Positions 44,169-54,259 are shown, counted from the stretch's first letter. The stretch is 64,000 nt of DNA from HKCCE3408 sp038530555 (GCA_038530555.1 JBCBCN010000010.1:43148-107147), one strand, 5' to 3'. Numbers and translations: made by a program. The notes: generated by a model from the sequence alone, not told the origin.

Positions 44169-45329
44169 ATGGGTCTGAAGAACTGTCACAATTTTCAGGA
44201 TTTCCGAGCGCTGGCGAAACGGCGCCTGCCGTCGCCGATCTTTCACTACATCGATGGTGCCGCCGATGATGAGCAGACCTACCGGCGCAACACCCAAGCC
44301 TATGGCGATTGCGACCTGGTGCCCAACGTCCTGGCCGGTGTCGAGAACGTCGATATGTCGGTCGAGGTGATGGGCCAAAAGCTCGACATGCCGGTCTATT
44401 GCGCGCCGACCGCGCTTCAGCGGCTGTTCCACCACGAAGGAGAGCGCGCCGTCGCCCAAGCCGCGACGAAATACGGCACGATGTTCGGTGTGTCGTCCCT
44501 CGCCACCGTTTCGGTCGAAGAGATCGCCAAGGTCGCGCCCGGGCCAAAGATGTTCCAGTTCTACTTCCACAAGGACCGTGGCTTGAACGATGCGCTGCTC
44601 GAACGCGCTAAGGCCGCCAAGTTCAATGTCATGGCCCTAACGGTCGATACGATCACTGGCGGCAATCGTGAGCGGGATCTGCGCACGGGCTTCACCTCAC
44701 CCCCACGCCTGACGCCCGCCTCGGCACTCAGCTTTGCCACCCACCCGGCCTGGGCCTGGAATTTCTTCACCAAGGAGAAATTCGACATGCCGCATCTCTC
44801 GGGCCATGTCTCGGCGGGCACTGACCTGGCTGTTTCGGTGGGCAACTACTTCTCCACCATGCTCGATCAGTCAATGAACTGGAAAGACGCCGAAGAGCTT
44901 TGCAAAAAATGGGACGGGCAATTTGCCCTAAAAGGTGTCATGAGCGTGGAGGACGCCAAACGCGCTGTCGATATAGGCTGCACCGGCATCATGGTTTCGA
45001 ACCATGGCGGGCGGCAGCTTGACGGCTCCCGCGCACCCTTCGACCAACTTGCCGAGATCTGCGACGCGGTCGGAGACAAGCTCGACGTGGTCTGCGAGGG
45101 CGGCATTCAGCGTGGCACGCATGTCTTGAAAGCGCTCTCGGTTGGGGCCAAGGCCTGCTCGGGCGGGCGGCTCTATCTATATGCGCTGGCCGCGGCAGGT
45201 CAGGCAGGCGTGGAGAAAGCGCTTGGAAACCTGCGCACCGAGATTGAGCGCGATATGAAGCTGATGGGCGTGACCAGCCTGGATCAACTCAACCGCGACA
45301 ACTTGCGGTTTCACAAACGCGCGGCGTGA
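44169..45329 (+). CDS. lldD: FMN-dependent L-lactate dehydrogenase / alpha-hydroxyacid oxidase
   Basis: 386 residues from the ATG at 44169 with GGGAGG eight bases upstream; the frame to 44106 would cover the operator. Family motifs: FHYIDGAADDEQTYRRN, YCAPTALQRLFHHEGE, QFYFHKDRGL, LTVDTITGGNRERDLRTG, LKGVMSVEDAKRAVDIGCTG and the catalytic MVSNHGGRQLDGSRAPFDQL with the active-site His-Gly-Gly-Arg. It oxidises L-lactate (or a related 2-hydroxyacid) to the oxo-acid, passing electrons to the respiratory chain. Followed after 15 bp by a quinone-type D-lactate dehydrogenase, which supports lactate as substrate. Confidence 0.9.
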   Translation: MGLKNCHNFQDFRALAKRRLPSPIFHYIDGAADDEQTYRRNTQAYGDCDLVPNVLAGVENVDMSVEVMGQKLDMPVYCAPTALQRLFHHEGERAVAQAATKYGTMFGVSSLATVSVEEIAKVAPGPKMFQFYFHKDRGLNDALLERAKAAKFNVMALTVDTITGGNRERDLRTGFTSPPRLTPASALSFATHPAWAWNFFTKEKFDMPHLSGHVSAGTDLAVSVGNYFSTMLDQSMNWKDAEELCKKWDGQFALKGVMSVEDAKRAVDIGCTGIMVSNHGGRQLDGSRAPFDQLAEICDAVGDKLDVVCEGGIQRGTHVLKALSVGAKACSGGRLYLYALAAAGQAGVEKALGNLRTEIERDMKLMGVTSLDQLNRDNLRFHKRAA

Positions 45330-45344
45330 AAATTAGAGTATTGC

Positions 45345-47024
45345 ATGACCGAAACACTCATAGCTGACCTCAAAGAGATCGTCGGCGCGCGTCATGTGAT
45401 CACCAATCCCCGCTCGATGGAGCGGTTCTGTAAGGGCTACCGCTCGGGATCGGGCCCGGCCCTGGCCGTGGTGCGGCCAGGCACGCTGCTTGAGCAATGG
45501 CGGGCTCTCGAGGCCATCATCGCGGCCGACAAGATCGTGATCACGCAGGCCGCGAATACCGGTCTGACCGAAGGCTCGACCCCGAAGGACGCCTATGACC
45601 GCGATGTGGTCATCCTAAGCTGCAGCCGCATCAAGGGCCTGCATCTTCTGCGCGGGGGTGAGCAGATTATCGGCCTGCCGGGGACGACGCTCTTTGATCT
45701 TGAACAAAAGCTACGCCCGCTCGGCCGCAATCCGCATTCGGTCATCGGTTCTTCCAGCATCGGGGCGTCGATCATCGGCGGCGTTTGCAACAATTCCGGC
45801 GGATCCCTGTGCGAGCGGGGCCCGAGCTACACCGAATTGGCGCTCTACGGGCAGGTGACGGCCAATGGCGACCTCAAGCTCGTCAATGAACTGGGGCTCG
45901 ATCTGGGGGAGACCCCCGAAGAGATCCTGACCCGGCTTGAAGCTGGGGATTTCGACATGGACGCGGCCATGCCCGAGGGGCGCAACGCCTCTGACCCCGA
46001 TTACACAGATGTGGTGCGCGATATCGGGTCGGACCGCCCCTCCCGCTACAACAACGACAAACGCCTGCTTCGCGGCGTGTCGGGCTGTGCGGGTAAGTTG
46101 ATGGTTTTCGCCGTGCGTCTTGACACGTTCCCAAACTATGAGCGCGAGAAGGCCTTCTATATCGGGACGAACGATCCGGGCGATATCGCCGAGCTTCGGG
46201 CGCATATCCTGACGAACTTTGAGACGCTGCCGGTTTCGGCCGAATACATGCACCGCGACTGCTTCGACTACGCCGACAAATACGGCAAAGACACGCTCGT
46301 GATGATCGACAAGCTCGGCACGGATCGCCTTCCAGGGATCTTTGCCCTGAAGGGCGCCGTGGATGCGCGGCTCAACAAATTCAAACCGACCCGCGCTCTG
46401 ACTGATCGTTTCATGCAAGTGCTTGCTCGGATTTGGCCGGAGCACCTGCCGCGCTTCCTGCGCGACTATCGCGATCGGTTTGAGCATCACCTGATCCTCA
46501 AGATGCACGATGGTGGGATCGAAGAGGCAGAGGCGTTTCTGCCCGGTTTCCTTGAGGAGCGTGGGGCCGAGATGCGCGTCTGCACACCGAGAGAGGCCAA
46601 GATCGCGGGCCTTCACCGCTTTGCCGCGGCTGGGGCTGCGGTGCGCTATGGCCATGTCCATGCCGATGAGGTTGAGGATATTCTAGCGCTCGACATCGCG
46701 CTCCGGCGCAATGATCAGGCATTCTTCGAGACCTTGCCCGAGGAAATCACGAAAGACCTAGTCGGCAAGATCTACTATGGCCACATGATGTGCCACGTGA
46801 TGCACCAGGATTACATCGTCAAAAAGGGCGTCGATACGAAGGCCTTGAAGGCAAAGATGCTGGCAATCCTGGATGAGCGCGGGGCCGAATACCCGTCAGA
46901 GCACAATGTCGGCCACCTCTATGAGGCTAAGGCCGACCTCGCGGCCTTTTATAAGGCCTGCGATCCCACCAACAGCTTGAACCCCGGCATCGGCAAGATG
47001 TCGAGGAAGAAGCATTACGCTTAG
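45345..47024 (+). CDS. dld: Quinone-dependent D-lactate dehydrogenase
   Basis: 559 residues, the length of the E. coli Dld type rather than the GlcD type. FAD-binding PCMH domain at the N-terminus (VVRPGTLLEQWRALEAII, VITQAANTGLTEGSTP, SVIGSSSIGASIIGGVCNNSGG), then a membrane-binding/cap region, and a conserved C-terminal domain (GRNDQAFFE-like segment, EHNVGHLYEAK, DPTNSLNPGIGKMSR). A peripheral membrane flavoprotein that reduces quinone. With lldD it allows use of both lactate isomers. Convergent with the diflavin reductase gene, 9 bp apart. Confidence 0.93.
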   Translation: MTETLIADLKEIVGARHVITNPRSMERFCKGYRSGSGPALAVVRPGTLLEQWRALEAIIAADKIVITQAANTGLTEGSTPKDAYDRDVVILSCSRIKGLHLLRGGEQIIGLPGTTLFDLEQKLRPLGRNPHSVIGSSSIGASIIGGVCNNSGGSLCERGPSYTELALYGQVTANGDLKLVNELGLDLGETPEEILTRLEAGDFDMDAAMPEGRNASDPDYTDVVRDIGSDRPSRYNNDKRLLRGVSGCAGKLMVFAVRLDTFPNYEREKAFYIGTNDPGDIAELRAHILTNFETLPVSAEYMHRDCFDYADKYGKDTLVMIDKLGTDRLPGIFALKGAVDARLNKFKPTRALTDRFMQVLARIWPEHLPRFLRDYRDRFEHHLILKMHDGGIEEAEAFLPGFLEERGAEMRVCTPREAKIAGLHRFAAAGAAVRYGHVHADEVEDILALDIALRRNDQAFFETLPEEITKDLVGKIYYGHMMCHVMHQDYIVKKGVDTKALKAKMLAILDERGAEYPSEHNVGHLYEAKADLAAFYKACDPTNSLNPGIGKMSRKKHYA

Positions 47025-47033
47025 AACAGGCCT

Positions 47034-48785
47034 TTAGTAGACGTCCCGGACGTAGCGCTTTTCGCGCTTGAGCGTGTTGACATAGTCGACCGCCGCGTCG
47101 TCGCTGATCCCGCCATGGGCCGCCACGACCTCATGCAGTGCAGCGTCGACATCCTTGGCCATGCGCGTGGCATCGCCGCAGACATAGAAATGGCCACCCT
47201 CTTGCAGCATCGCGTAAAGGTCTTTGCCGTTCTCCGCCATGCGGTGCTGAACATAGATCTTTTCGGCCTGATCACGCGAAAAGGCCAGATCCAGGCGGCC
47301 CAGTACGCCCGAGGCACTCATCTCACCGATCTCGTCCTGATAGATGAAGTCGCTCTCGCGGTGTTGGTCGCCGAAAAACAACCAGTTCGTGCCGGTGGCG
47401 CCGCGCTCACGCCGCTCTTCCAAGAAGGCCCGGAAAGGCGCGATGCCCGTGCCAGGGCCCACCATGACCATCGGGACAGTATTATCCTCGGGCACTCGGA
47501 AGCTTTTGTTTGGCGACATAAAGATCCCCGCGCTCGCCCCCTCGGGCACGTGATCGGCCAGGAAGGTCGAGCAGACCCCGATATGCGGGCGGTTCTCATA
47601 CATCCAGCGAACGGCGGCGACGGTCAGATGCACCTCACCGGGATGCGCCTTGGGGCTCGACGAGATGGAGTAGGCGCGGTGTTGCAGCGGCTTGAGCCAA
47701 GAGACCAACTGGTCCGGGTCGAGCTTGATGTCCGCGTTCAGATTGAGAATGTCGAGCGTGTCCTTGCCCCACAAAAACGCCTCAAGCGCTTCCTTGTCTC
47801 CATTGCTCATCACATGGGTCAGCTCATCATGGCCCGCGATCGCCTCGATCCCGCGCAAAAGCTCACGCGACGGCGTGCGGATTTCCAGCGCTTTGGAGAG
47901 CGCCTCACCGATCGGGACGTCGTGGCCCGCGACAGCCGCATCGGCCGCCACATCAAGGCGCTTGAGGAAACCATCGACCAGATCCGGAGCGTTGACTGGC
48001 ATGACGCCCAGCGCATCGCCCGCCTCATAGCTCAGCCCGCTATCGCCCAGATCAAAGGCCATATGGCGGATTTCCTTGGCCGATTTCGGGCCCGACAGCA
48101 CGCGGTTGTCCACCATCGTCGAGACGTAGGGGTTCTTGCGATTGTAGCCCGACTTGGCAGGCGCAGCTGCAGGCGCCTCGGCCACTGCGACCGCCGCGCC
48201 GGAGGCTTCTGGCAAGGTCGTCGTCAACCAAGCCGTGGCCGCGTCTTCGTAATCCACATCGCAATCGACACGCGCGCCCAGGCGCTTGGCACCCAATTGC
48301 TCAAGTCGCGTGTCGATGACTTTGCCCGCCTGGCAGAAATGCTCATAGCTGGTGTCGCCCAGGGCCAGCACACCGTAGTTCAACGCCTCCAGGCGCGGCG
48401 CGGTCGAGGCGCTGAGCGCGTCCCAAAACTGCTGCGCGTTGTCGGGCATCTCGCCTTCGCCATAAGTCGAGACCACGATAACAAGGTTCTCCATTGCGGC
48501 GAGATGGTCCATCTCGATATCGTCCATCTCGGCGATGCGGGGGGTGAACCCGCGCGTTTTAGCCAATTCCGCCGCCTCTTCAGCCACCGCCTCGGCATTG
48601 CCGGTCTGCGTGCCATAAATGATGTCGAGCGGCTTGGCCTTAACCGGCGCGCTGTCCGCCGCCGCAACGGCCGCGCCGCCACCCATGGCCGCGCGTGAAT
48701 GCAGGCCAGCCAGAAAGCCGCCCAGCCAGGCGCGTTGGTCACCCGAGAAGGGTGCGTCTTCGGGGATGTAGGGAACTTTGTTCAT
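47034..48785 (-). CDS. CysJ/cytochrome P450 reductase-like diflavin reductase
   Basis: 583 residues from the ATG at 48783-48785 (a GTG at 48794 overlaps the upstream stop). After a helical N-terminus come a flavodoxin domain (about 55-200, IIYGTQTGNAEAVAEEAA, STYGEGEMPDNAQQFWDAL), the FAD/linker domain (RAYSISSSPKAHPGEVHLTV) and the NADPH domain (MVGPGTGIAPFRAFLEERR, FYVCGDATRMAKDVDAAL, C-terminal aromatic YVRDVY). This moves electrons from NADPH through FAD and FMN to a partner. No cysI hemoprotein lies beside it; the gene directly follows, and is probably co-transcribed with, the giant glutamate-synthase-like gene, so the partner may be that protein rather than sulfite reductase. Confidence 0.88.
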   Translation of the reverse strand: MNKVPYIPEDAPFSGDQRAWLGGFLAGLHSRAAMGGGAAVAAADSAPVKAKPLDIIYGTQTGNAEAVAEEAAELAKTRGFTPRIAEMDDIEMDHLAAMENLVIVVSTYGEGEMPDNAQQFWDALSASTAPRLEALNYGVLALGDTSYEHFCQAGKVIDTRLEQLGAKRLGARVDCDVDYEDAATAWLTTTLPEASGAAVAVAEAPAAAPAKSGYNRKNPYVSTMVDNRVLSGPKSAKEIRHMAFDLGDSGLSYEAGDALGVMPVNAPDLVDGFLKRLDVAADAAVAGHDVPIGEALSKALEIRTPSRELLRGIEAIAGHDELTHVMSNGDKEALEAFLWGKDTLDILNLNADIKLDPDQLVSWLKPLQHRAYSISSSPKAHPGEVHLTVAAVRWMYENRPHIGVCSTFLADHVPEGASAGIFMSPNKSFRVPEDNTVPMVMVGPGTGIAPFRAFLEERRERGATGTNWLFFGDQHRESDFIYQDEIGEMSASGVLGRLDLAFSRDQAEKIYVQHRMAENGKDLYAMLQEGGHFYVCGDATRMAKDVDAALHEVVAAHGGISDDAAVDYVNTLKREKRYVRDVY

Positions 48786-48790
48786 ATCGG

Positions 48791-51700
48791 TCACTCAGCT
48801 GCAGTTCGGGCCAGCAGATCAGGCAGCGCGTTTTGCGCAAACAGGGCATCAAAGCTTGGGATCTCACCCAAAGCATCTCGGTTCTTACGGTCCTGGTGCA
48901 GAATCCAAGCATATGTGCCAGGGCTGTCCATGCTCAGGATGTTGCGCAGGCTTAAGGCACGCTTGAAATCGCTCAGCCGCTTATTAGCCACCAAAACGGC
49001 AAGCCCCGCATCGTCGTAATCTGCAATCGCCGTGCGCGCATGCTTGGCAAGCGCGGCCATCAGCGCGAAGTCCTCGGTCAGCACCAGGTTTCGCGCGGCT
49101 TTGTCCCGCGCCAGGCGATCCGCCGCTTTGCCCACCCGCTTGGCCGCGAGCGTTTGGGCCTGCTCGAGCACGGTATAACTGTTGAGCAAGCGGAACATCT
49201 CCTCGGTGTCCATCTCGCCGTAATTAGGCGCCGCGCCGGCCATCATCGGCTTGCCCGCTTTCCAAGCGGCTTTGAGCGTCGCGACCTGATGACCGGCAAG
49301 CGCCGTCGCCAATTCTTCAACCAAGTCCTTGCGACTGCGCGCAGCCAAGATCTCATCGGCATCCTGATACTGCAGCAACGCCTTGGGCATGACCCAGGCC
49401 ATGCGCTCGCGGACGTTTTCCCAATCGCCAAGCAGGGCCTGAGCGCGGTCTGAGCCGGTCGCCTCAACATGCCAGCTCAGCAATTGCTTGACGGCGTCTT
49501 CGTGGATCTCCGCCTGGGCCGAGCCGTCGCCTAGATGGCCCATGAAGACCGAGTCCGTGCTAATCATCTCGGCCAGGCGCCCCTCGGGGTCGTACTGATA
49601 GGCAAAGCCGCCCGACATCCCGTTGCCATAGCCTTTGGAAAACCCACCCAGGTTCAGGATCGCGCCGTTGGTCATGTATTCGGCGCAAAAATCGCCCACG
49701 CCTTCAACCACCGCGGTCGCGCCGGAATTGCGCACTGCAAAACGGTCGCCTGCCTGTCCTTCGATGAACGTCCTGCCGCCCGTCGCGCCAAACAGGGCAA
49801 AGTTGCCGATGAGGACGTTCTCACCTTCACGCCCACCGCCGGGCGAGCGCACGATGATCTCACCGCCGCTTGCGCCTTTTCCGACGCCGTCATTGCAGGT
49901 GCCTGTATGCTCCATGACGATGCCGTCATTGCAAAACGCGCCAAAGCTTTGTCCGGCTGAGCCATTCGTGACCACGCGGAGCGTGCGGTAATCGAGGAAC
50001 CGGCGACCGCGCGCATCCTCAAAGGCGCCGGCCGGAACGCGGTCCATATCATGGTTGAGCATGCGCTCGATATCGATCGAAAGCTGACCGCCCACGGTCT
50101 TGTTACGATTGTTCAGGGGCGCGTTCGGCCGTAGCTCGATCCGCGTCTCGCCCGCATCTAGCAGACGCGCCTTCACCTGGTCGAGCAGCACGTCATCGAT
50201 TGCGAAATCACGCTCCAGATAGATCGGATCTTCCACCCGGTTTTCCGGCACAGCCGTCAGCATCGCGCGCAAATTCAGCTGACCGACCGAGGCCGGGTGA
50301 TCGAGCAAGTGCAAAAGATCCGCCCGACCCCGCGCCTCATCGAGGGAGCGGAGGCCCAGATTGGCCAAAATCTCACGGACCTCATGGGCGATGTTCAGCA
50401 GATACTGCGCCAGCGCGCGGGGATCGCCGTCAAACACTTCCGGATTGGTGGTCAGACCTGCGGGGCATTTGACGTTGCAGTTTTTGGCCATGACGCATTT
50501 GAGCATCATCAAGGCCGTCGTGCCAAACTCAAAGCTGTCGCCCCCCATCAGGGAGGCTTTGACCACGTCCGAGCCGGTCTGCATCGCGCCTGAACAGCGC
50601 AGCACGACCTTCTGCCGGATACCATTGGCGCAGAGCGCTTGGTGCACCTCGGCGATGCCGATCTCCGCCGCGCGCCCGGTATATTTGAGCGACGTGACCG
50701 AGGCCGCACCGGTGCCGCCGGTATTGCCCGCGACATTTATCACATCGGCGCCCGCTTTAGCGACGCCCACGGCGATCGTACCAATCCCCTCAGAGCTCAC
50801 GAGCTTGACGATCACGCGCTTCCGGGCGGCTTTGGCGTCGTGGATGAGCTGACCGAGGTCTTCGATCGAATAGGTGTCGTGATGCGGCGGTGGGCTAATG
50901 AGCTCAACGCCGGGTGTGCCGCCTCGTGCCGCCGCGATCTCAACGGTGACCTTGGGCGCCGGAAGCTGTCCGCCCTCGCCGGGCTTGGCGCCCTGGCCGA
51001 TCTTGATCTCGATCTCCTCGAGGTTCGGATCGGCGAGATATCCCGCCCAGACGCCGAAGCGGCCGCTGGCGAATTGTTTGATCCGGCTGGCGCGGATCGT
51101 GCCATAGCGCGAGATATGCTCACCGCCCTCGCCCGAGTTCGACATACCGCCGACCATATTCGTGCCATGGGCCACAGCTTCATGGGCCGTAGCCACAAGC
51201 GCGCCATGTGACATGGCCCCGGAGGCCAGGCGCGGCGTGATGGCCGATGCAGGCTCGACCTTGCTCAGTTCGATGCGTTCGGGTGCGGGGCGCAGGCGCG
51301 ATAGGTAATCCAGCGCCCAGCCCTTCACCGCCACCTTGAGCGCGCCTTTGGTGACGAAATGGCCTTCGATCTCGGCGCCGAACCGCTTGATCAAAGACTG
51401 TGCCAGAGCATCCAGCCGCCCGATATCGAGCGCCTTGGGCCCGGTCAGCCGGAGCAAAAACTCTCCACCGCCCAACGCCTCGCAGGTCAGGCCGCGGATC
51501 ACGAAATCATTGTTGCCCGCGCGGTTGAACAGCATCATCTCGCGCTTGATATCGTCGACCGTGTCCAAAAAGGTGATGTCCGCCGGGAAGGACAGAACAT
51601 CGCGCAGGGCCGCGGGGCGGCGGTCCCGCTCTTCCTTCATCATCGTCGAGAACGCGCGATAGCCTGGCGTGATCGCAAAGCTGTCGATCTGCTCTTGGCT

Positions 51701-54259
51701 GAGCTTTTCGAAGCTGGTGTTCACATAGCCCGCATCGTCGATCCCAAAGGCGTCGTCCATCTGCCTCAGGGTCAGCAGGCGCAGCGGATCAATGTCCGTG
51801 TTGTCGCCGCCAAAGCTGATCGCCTCTTCGGTCATGTCGACAAAGCCGCGCACGGCCGTCGTGCCATAGCTGTGGCCCGCCCCTTCCGAGCGCTCTTTGA
51901 AGAGGCCGAGGATCGGGATCTCGGTGTCTTCGTTGACCTGAGTGGCGCGCTGATGCCACTCCGCGACCGATTGGGCGATCCGTGCAAAGCGAACCCCGCC
52001 GACCGGGGTTTTCATATTGGGCAGGTATCTACGGAAGACCGGATCGTTGGTGTCGAGGAAATTCGGCTCAAAGAACTCACCGCCGGAATAGCTCTCGACG
52101 GTGCAAAGCCCGACCTTGCCCATTGTCTTCATCAGCGCCTTTTCGGCCGCCTTTTGAAACTTGAAATAAGCCTTGGTGGCGCCGTCTTCGTCAAAGAGCT
52201 GCTCGGCACGCAAACGCACGGCCAGCGGGTAGACCGCCGCGCCGCCAAAGCCCAACGCACAGGCGATATGGTGCGAAGACGCGATCTGTCCGCTTTCCAC
52301 GACCAAAGACGCCTTCAGACGCAGCCCCTCTTCGATCAGGCGCTGATTGATCGCGGAGACGGCCAGGGTCATGGGCATTGCCGCCCGGTCACGCGCAATG
52401 TGGCGGTCGGTCAAGATGGCGATCCCGCCCTTTTCCCGCGCGAATTTCACGACCGCGTCGCCGACCGCGTCAATCGCCTCGATCAGTGAGGCTTCATTGG
52501 CCTCAGGGTCGTCGAATACCGGCGTGTAGAGAATGTCGAACCGGTCCCAGGGTGTTTCGGTCTGCGCCTTGATCTTGAGCATGTCGGCCATGCGCAGGAC
52601 CGGCGAATTGACCACGATCTGGCGGGAGCGGGACTGACCAAGATGGGGCTTTTCGCCCAGCGCCACGCGCAGGGTCATACCGTCCGCCTCGCGGATCGAA
52701 TCGAGCGGTGGGTTCGTCACCTGGGCGAAGCGCTGGCTGAAATACTTCGCCACGCCACCTTCTTGATCCGACAGCGCGTTGATCGCGTTGCCGTAACCCA
52801 TGGCTGAGACCTTCTCGACCCCGTTTTGCAGCATCGGGTCCATCAGGAATTTGAAGCTTTCCTGATTGTGGGTATAGCCGACATAGCGCGCCGCTCGTGG
52901 CAGATCGCCGAAGTACCGCGCCGCGGCCAACTTCGGGTCCTGATCGGCCGAGGGCAGATCGTCGATATTGACCTGGGCGGCCTTGAGCAGCGCCGGGTAA
53001 TCCTCTTTCGCGGCCAGCTCTGAAAGCGCCTCAGACGTTTCAACAATGCGCTGATTGGCGTGATCGTAATAAATCATCCCGCCCGCCTCGACACGACCGC
53101 GACGGATCACGCTCTCGGGCGGGAAGTTAATCTGACCGGCCTCCGACATCACCGCCAGAAACTCATCGGTTTCGACTGAGCGCAGAGGGCGCAGGCCCAG
53201 CCGGTCAAGCCGCGCACCGATGATGTTGCCATCACCAAAAATCAGCGCTGCGGGGCCGTCATTCTTTTCCTCAAACAGCGAGAAATATTCCAGCATCGCG
53301 CGCACATCATCCGGGACGCGTGCGTCATTCTCCCAAGCCGGTGGCATCATCGCGACCACAGCGGTCACGAGGTCCAAACCCTCTTCGAAAACCCGCGCGT
53401 TCAGCGTTTGGTCTAGGCGGCAGCTGTCCGATTGTCCCTTAGGCCGGACAATCGACTTGTTTCGTGCAAGCGCAATCGCCGCCTCAGACAGTCGGTTCTT
53501 CTTGTCGGTGTTCAGCTCACCATTATGCGCCATCAGGCGGAAAGGCTGCGCCATGGAAGGATGCGGATCGGTATTGGTCGAAAACCGCGTGTGGAAATAC
53601 ATGGTGTGGACAGAGTGGCTCGGGTCCGAGAGATCCTTAAAGTAGGGGATGATTTCCCACGAGTTCAGGCGGCCCTTGAAGACCTGCATCCGCGCCGACA
53701 GGGACAGCGGGTAGAAGCCGTCAAGCTTCGGGTCGGTATAGGCGTCGGCCTCGATCTCAAGAAGCGTGGTGTGGATGCGCGCGTCCAGCGCGGCGCCGCT
53801 CAGACCTTCGGGCGCCTCGAACAACCATTGGCGGATCGGCAACTGCCATTTCACAGCACGCGGGCCGATCTGGCTTGCATCGACCGGCAAATCGCGGACT
53901 GCCAAGACGTTGAAACCGGCCTCGGCCAGGCATATTTCGACAAAGTCCGAGGCACGCTCCTGTTGGCTCGTGTCACTGGGTAGAAAGAAGTTCCCAACGC
54001 CGAATGCACCCGCTTTCAGCGTTCGTCCGGCGAGCTTACTGAAAAACTCCAGTGACAGATCGACCGAGATCCCCGCGCCGTCGCCGACACCTTCGGACGA
54101 CATCCCGCCTCGGTGGGGCACAGCACACAGCGCTTCATGGCCTTTTTTCAAAAGATCGTGGGTCTGGCGGCTGTCTTTCCGCGTCAAAAAGCCAACGCCG
54201 CAGGCGCTGTGCTCAAGCGCTGCGTCATAAAGGCCAGTCGCGGTCAAACGATCAGTCAA
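48791..54259 (-). CDS. Glutamate-synthase-like large protein with C-terminal extension
   Basis: About 1,822 residues from a TTG at 54257-54259, which has AAAGGGGACC upstream; the frame to 54370 adds a tract unlike the family. Canonical GltB is about 1,500. Order: class-II amidotransferase with nucleophile Cys20 (HSACGVGFL) and FSTNTDPHPSMAQPF, central domain, FMN-binding synthase domain (MSNSGEGGEHISRYG, IKIGQGAKPGEGGQLPAPKV), iron-sulfur cysteines CVMAKNCNVKCPAG, GXGXG domain (GTCNDGVGKGASGGEIIV), then about 190 unassigned residues (from about 1633). The cysteine spacing is C-x5-C-x3-C where the usual synthase has C-x5-C-x4-C. No gltD follows; the next gene is a diflavin reductase 5 bp away. 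Likely an amidotransferase/synthase fed by that reductase. Confidence 0.88.
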   Translation of the reverse strand: MTDRLTATGLYDAALEHSACGVGFLTRKDSRQTHDLLKKGHEALCAVPHRGGMSSEGVGDGAGISVDLSLEFFSKLAGRTLKAGAFGVGNFFLPSDTSQQERASDFVEICLAEAGFNVLAVRDLPVDASQIGPRAVKWQLPIRQWLFEAPEGLSGAALDARIHTTLLEIEADAYTDPKLDGFYPLSLSARMQVFKGRLNSWEIIPYFKDLSDPSHSVHTMYFHTRFSTNTDPHPSMAQPFRLMAHNGELNTDKKNRLSEAAIALARNKSIVRPKGQSDSCRLDQTLNARVFEEGLDLVTAVVAMMPPAWENDARVPDDVRAMLEYFSLFEEKNDGPAALIFGDGNIIGARLDRLGLRPLRSVETDEFLAVMSEAGQINFPPESVIRRGRVEAGGMIYYDHANQRIVETSEALSELAAKEDYPALLKAAQVNIDDLPSADQDPKLAAARYFGDLPRAARYVGYTHNQESFKFLMDPMLQNGVEKVSAMGYGNAINALSDQEGGVAKYFSQRFAQVTNPPLDSIREADGMTLRVALGEKPHLGQSRSRQIVVNSPVLRMADMLKIKAQTETPWDRFDILYTPVFDDPEANEASLIEAIDAVGDAVVKFAREKGGIAILTDRHIARDRAAMPMTLAVSAINQRLIEEGLRLKASLVVESGQIASSHHIACALGFGGAAVYPLAVRLRAEQLFDEDGATKAYFKFQKAAEKALMKTMGKVGLCTVESYSGGEFFEPNFLDTNDPVFRRYLPNMKTPVGGVRFARIAQSVAEWHQRATQVNEDTEIPILGLFKERSEGAGHSYGTTAVRGFVDMTEEAISFGGDNTDIDPLRLLTLRQMDDAFGIDDAGYVNTSFEKLSQEQIDSFAITPGYRAFSTMMKEERDRRPAALRDVLSFPADITFLDTVDDIKREMMLFNRAGNNDFVIRGLTCEALGGGEFLLRLTGPKALDIGRLDALAQSLIKRFGAEIEGHFVTKGALKVAVKGWALDYLSRLRPAPERIELSKVEPASAITPRLASGAMSHGALVATAHEAVAHGTNMVGGMSNSGEGGEHISRYGTIRASRIKQFASGRFGVWAGYLADPNLEEIEIKIGQGAKPGEGGQLPAPKVTVEIAAARGGTPGVELISPPPHHDTYSIEDLGQLIHDAKAARKRVIVKLVSSEGIGTIAVGVAKAGADVINVAGNTGGTGAASVTSLKYTGRAAEIGIAEVHQALCANGIRQKVVLRCSGAMQTGSDVVKASLMGGDSFEFGTTALMMLKCVMAKNCNVKCPAGLTTNPEVFDGDPRALAQYLLNIAHEVREILANLGLRSLDEARGRADLLHLLDHPASVGQLNLRAMLTAVPENRVEDPIYLERDFAIDDVLLDQVKARLLDAGETRIELRPNAPLNNRNKTVGGQLSIDIERMLNHDMDRVPAGAFEDARGRRFLDYRTLRVVTNGSAGQSFGAFCNDGIVMEHTGTCNDGVGKGASGGEIIVRSPGGGREGENVLIGNFALFGATGGRTFIEGQAGDRFAVRNSGATAVVEGVGDFCAEYMTNGAILNLGGFSKGYGNGMSGGFAYQYDPEGRLAEMISTDSVFMGHLGDGSAQAEIHEDAVKQLLSWHVEATGSDRAQALLGDWENVRERMAWVMPKALLQYQDADEILAARSRKDLVEELATALAGHQVATLKAAWKAGKPMMAGAAPNYGEMDTEEMFRLLNSYTVLEQAQTLAAKRVGKAADRLARDKAARNLVLTEDFALMAALAKHARTAIADYDDAGLAVLVANKRLSDFKRALSLRNILSMDSPGTYAWILHQDRKNRDALGEIPSFDALFAQNALPDLLARTAAE

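Noticed and set aside
47115..48698. 527-codon open frame on the plus strand
   Set aside because: It is the antisense shadow of the diflavin reductase gene; high GC leaves long frames open. No recognisable motif.
47034..48785. Sulfite reductase alpha subunit (cysJ) as a firm name
   Set aside because: The fold is right, but there is no cysI or other cys gene nearby and the coupled gene is GltB-like.
51359..52489. 376-codon open frame on the plus strand inside the GltB-like gene
   Set aside because: Antisense of a clearly coding gene, with no family pattern of its own.
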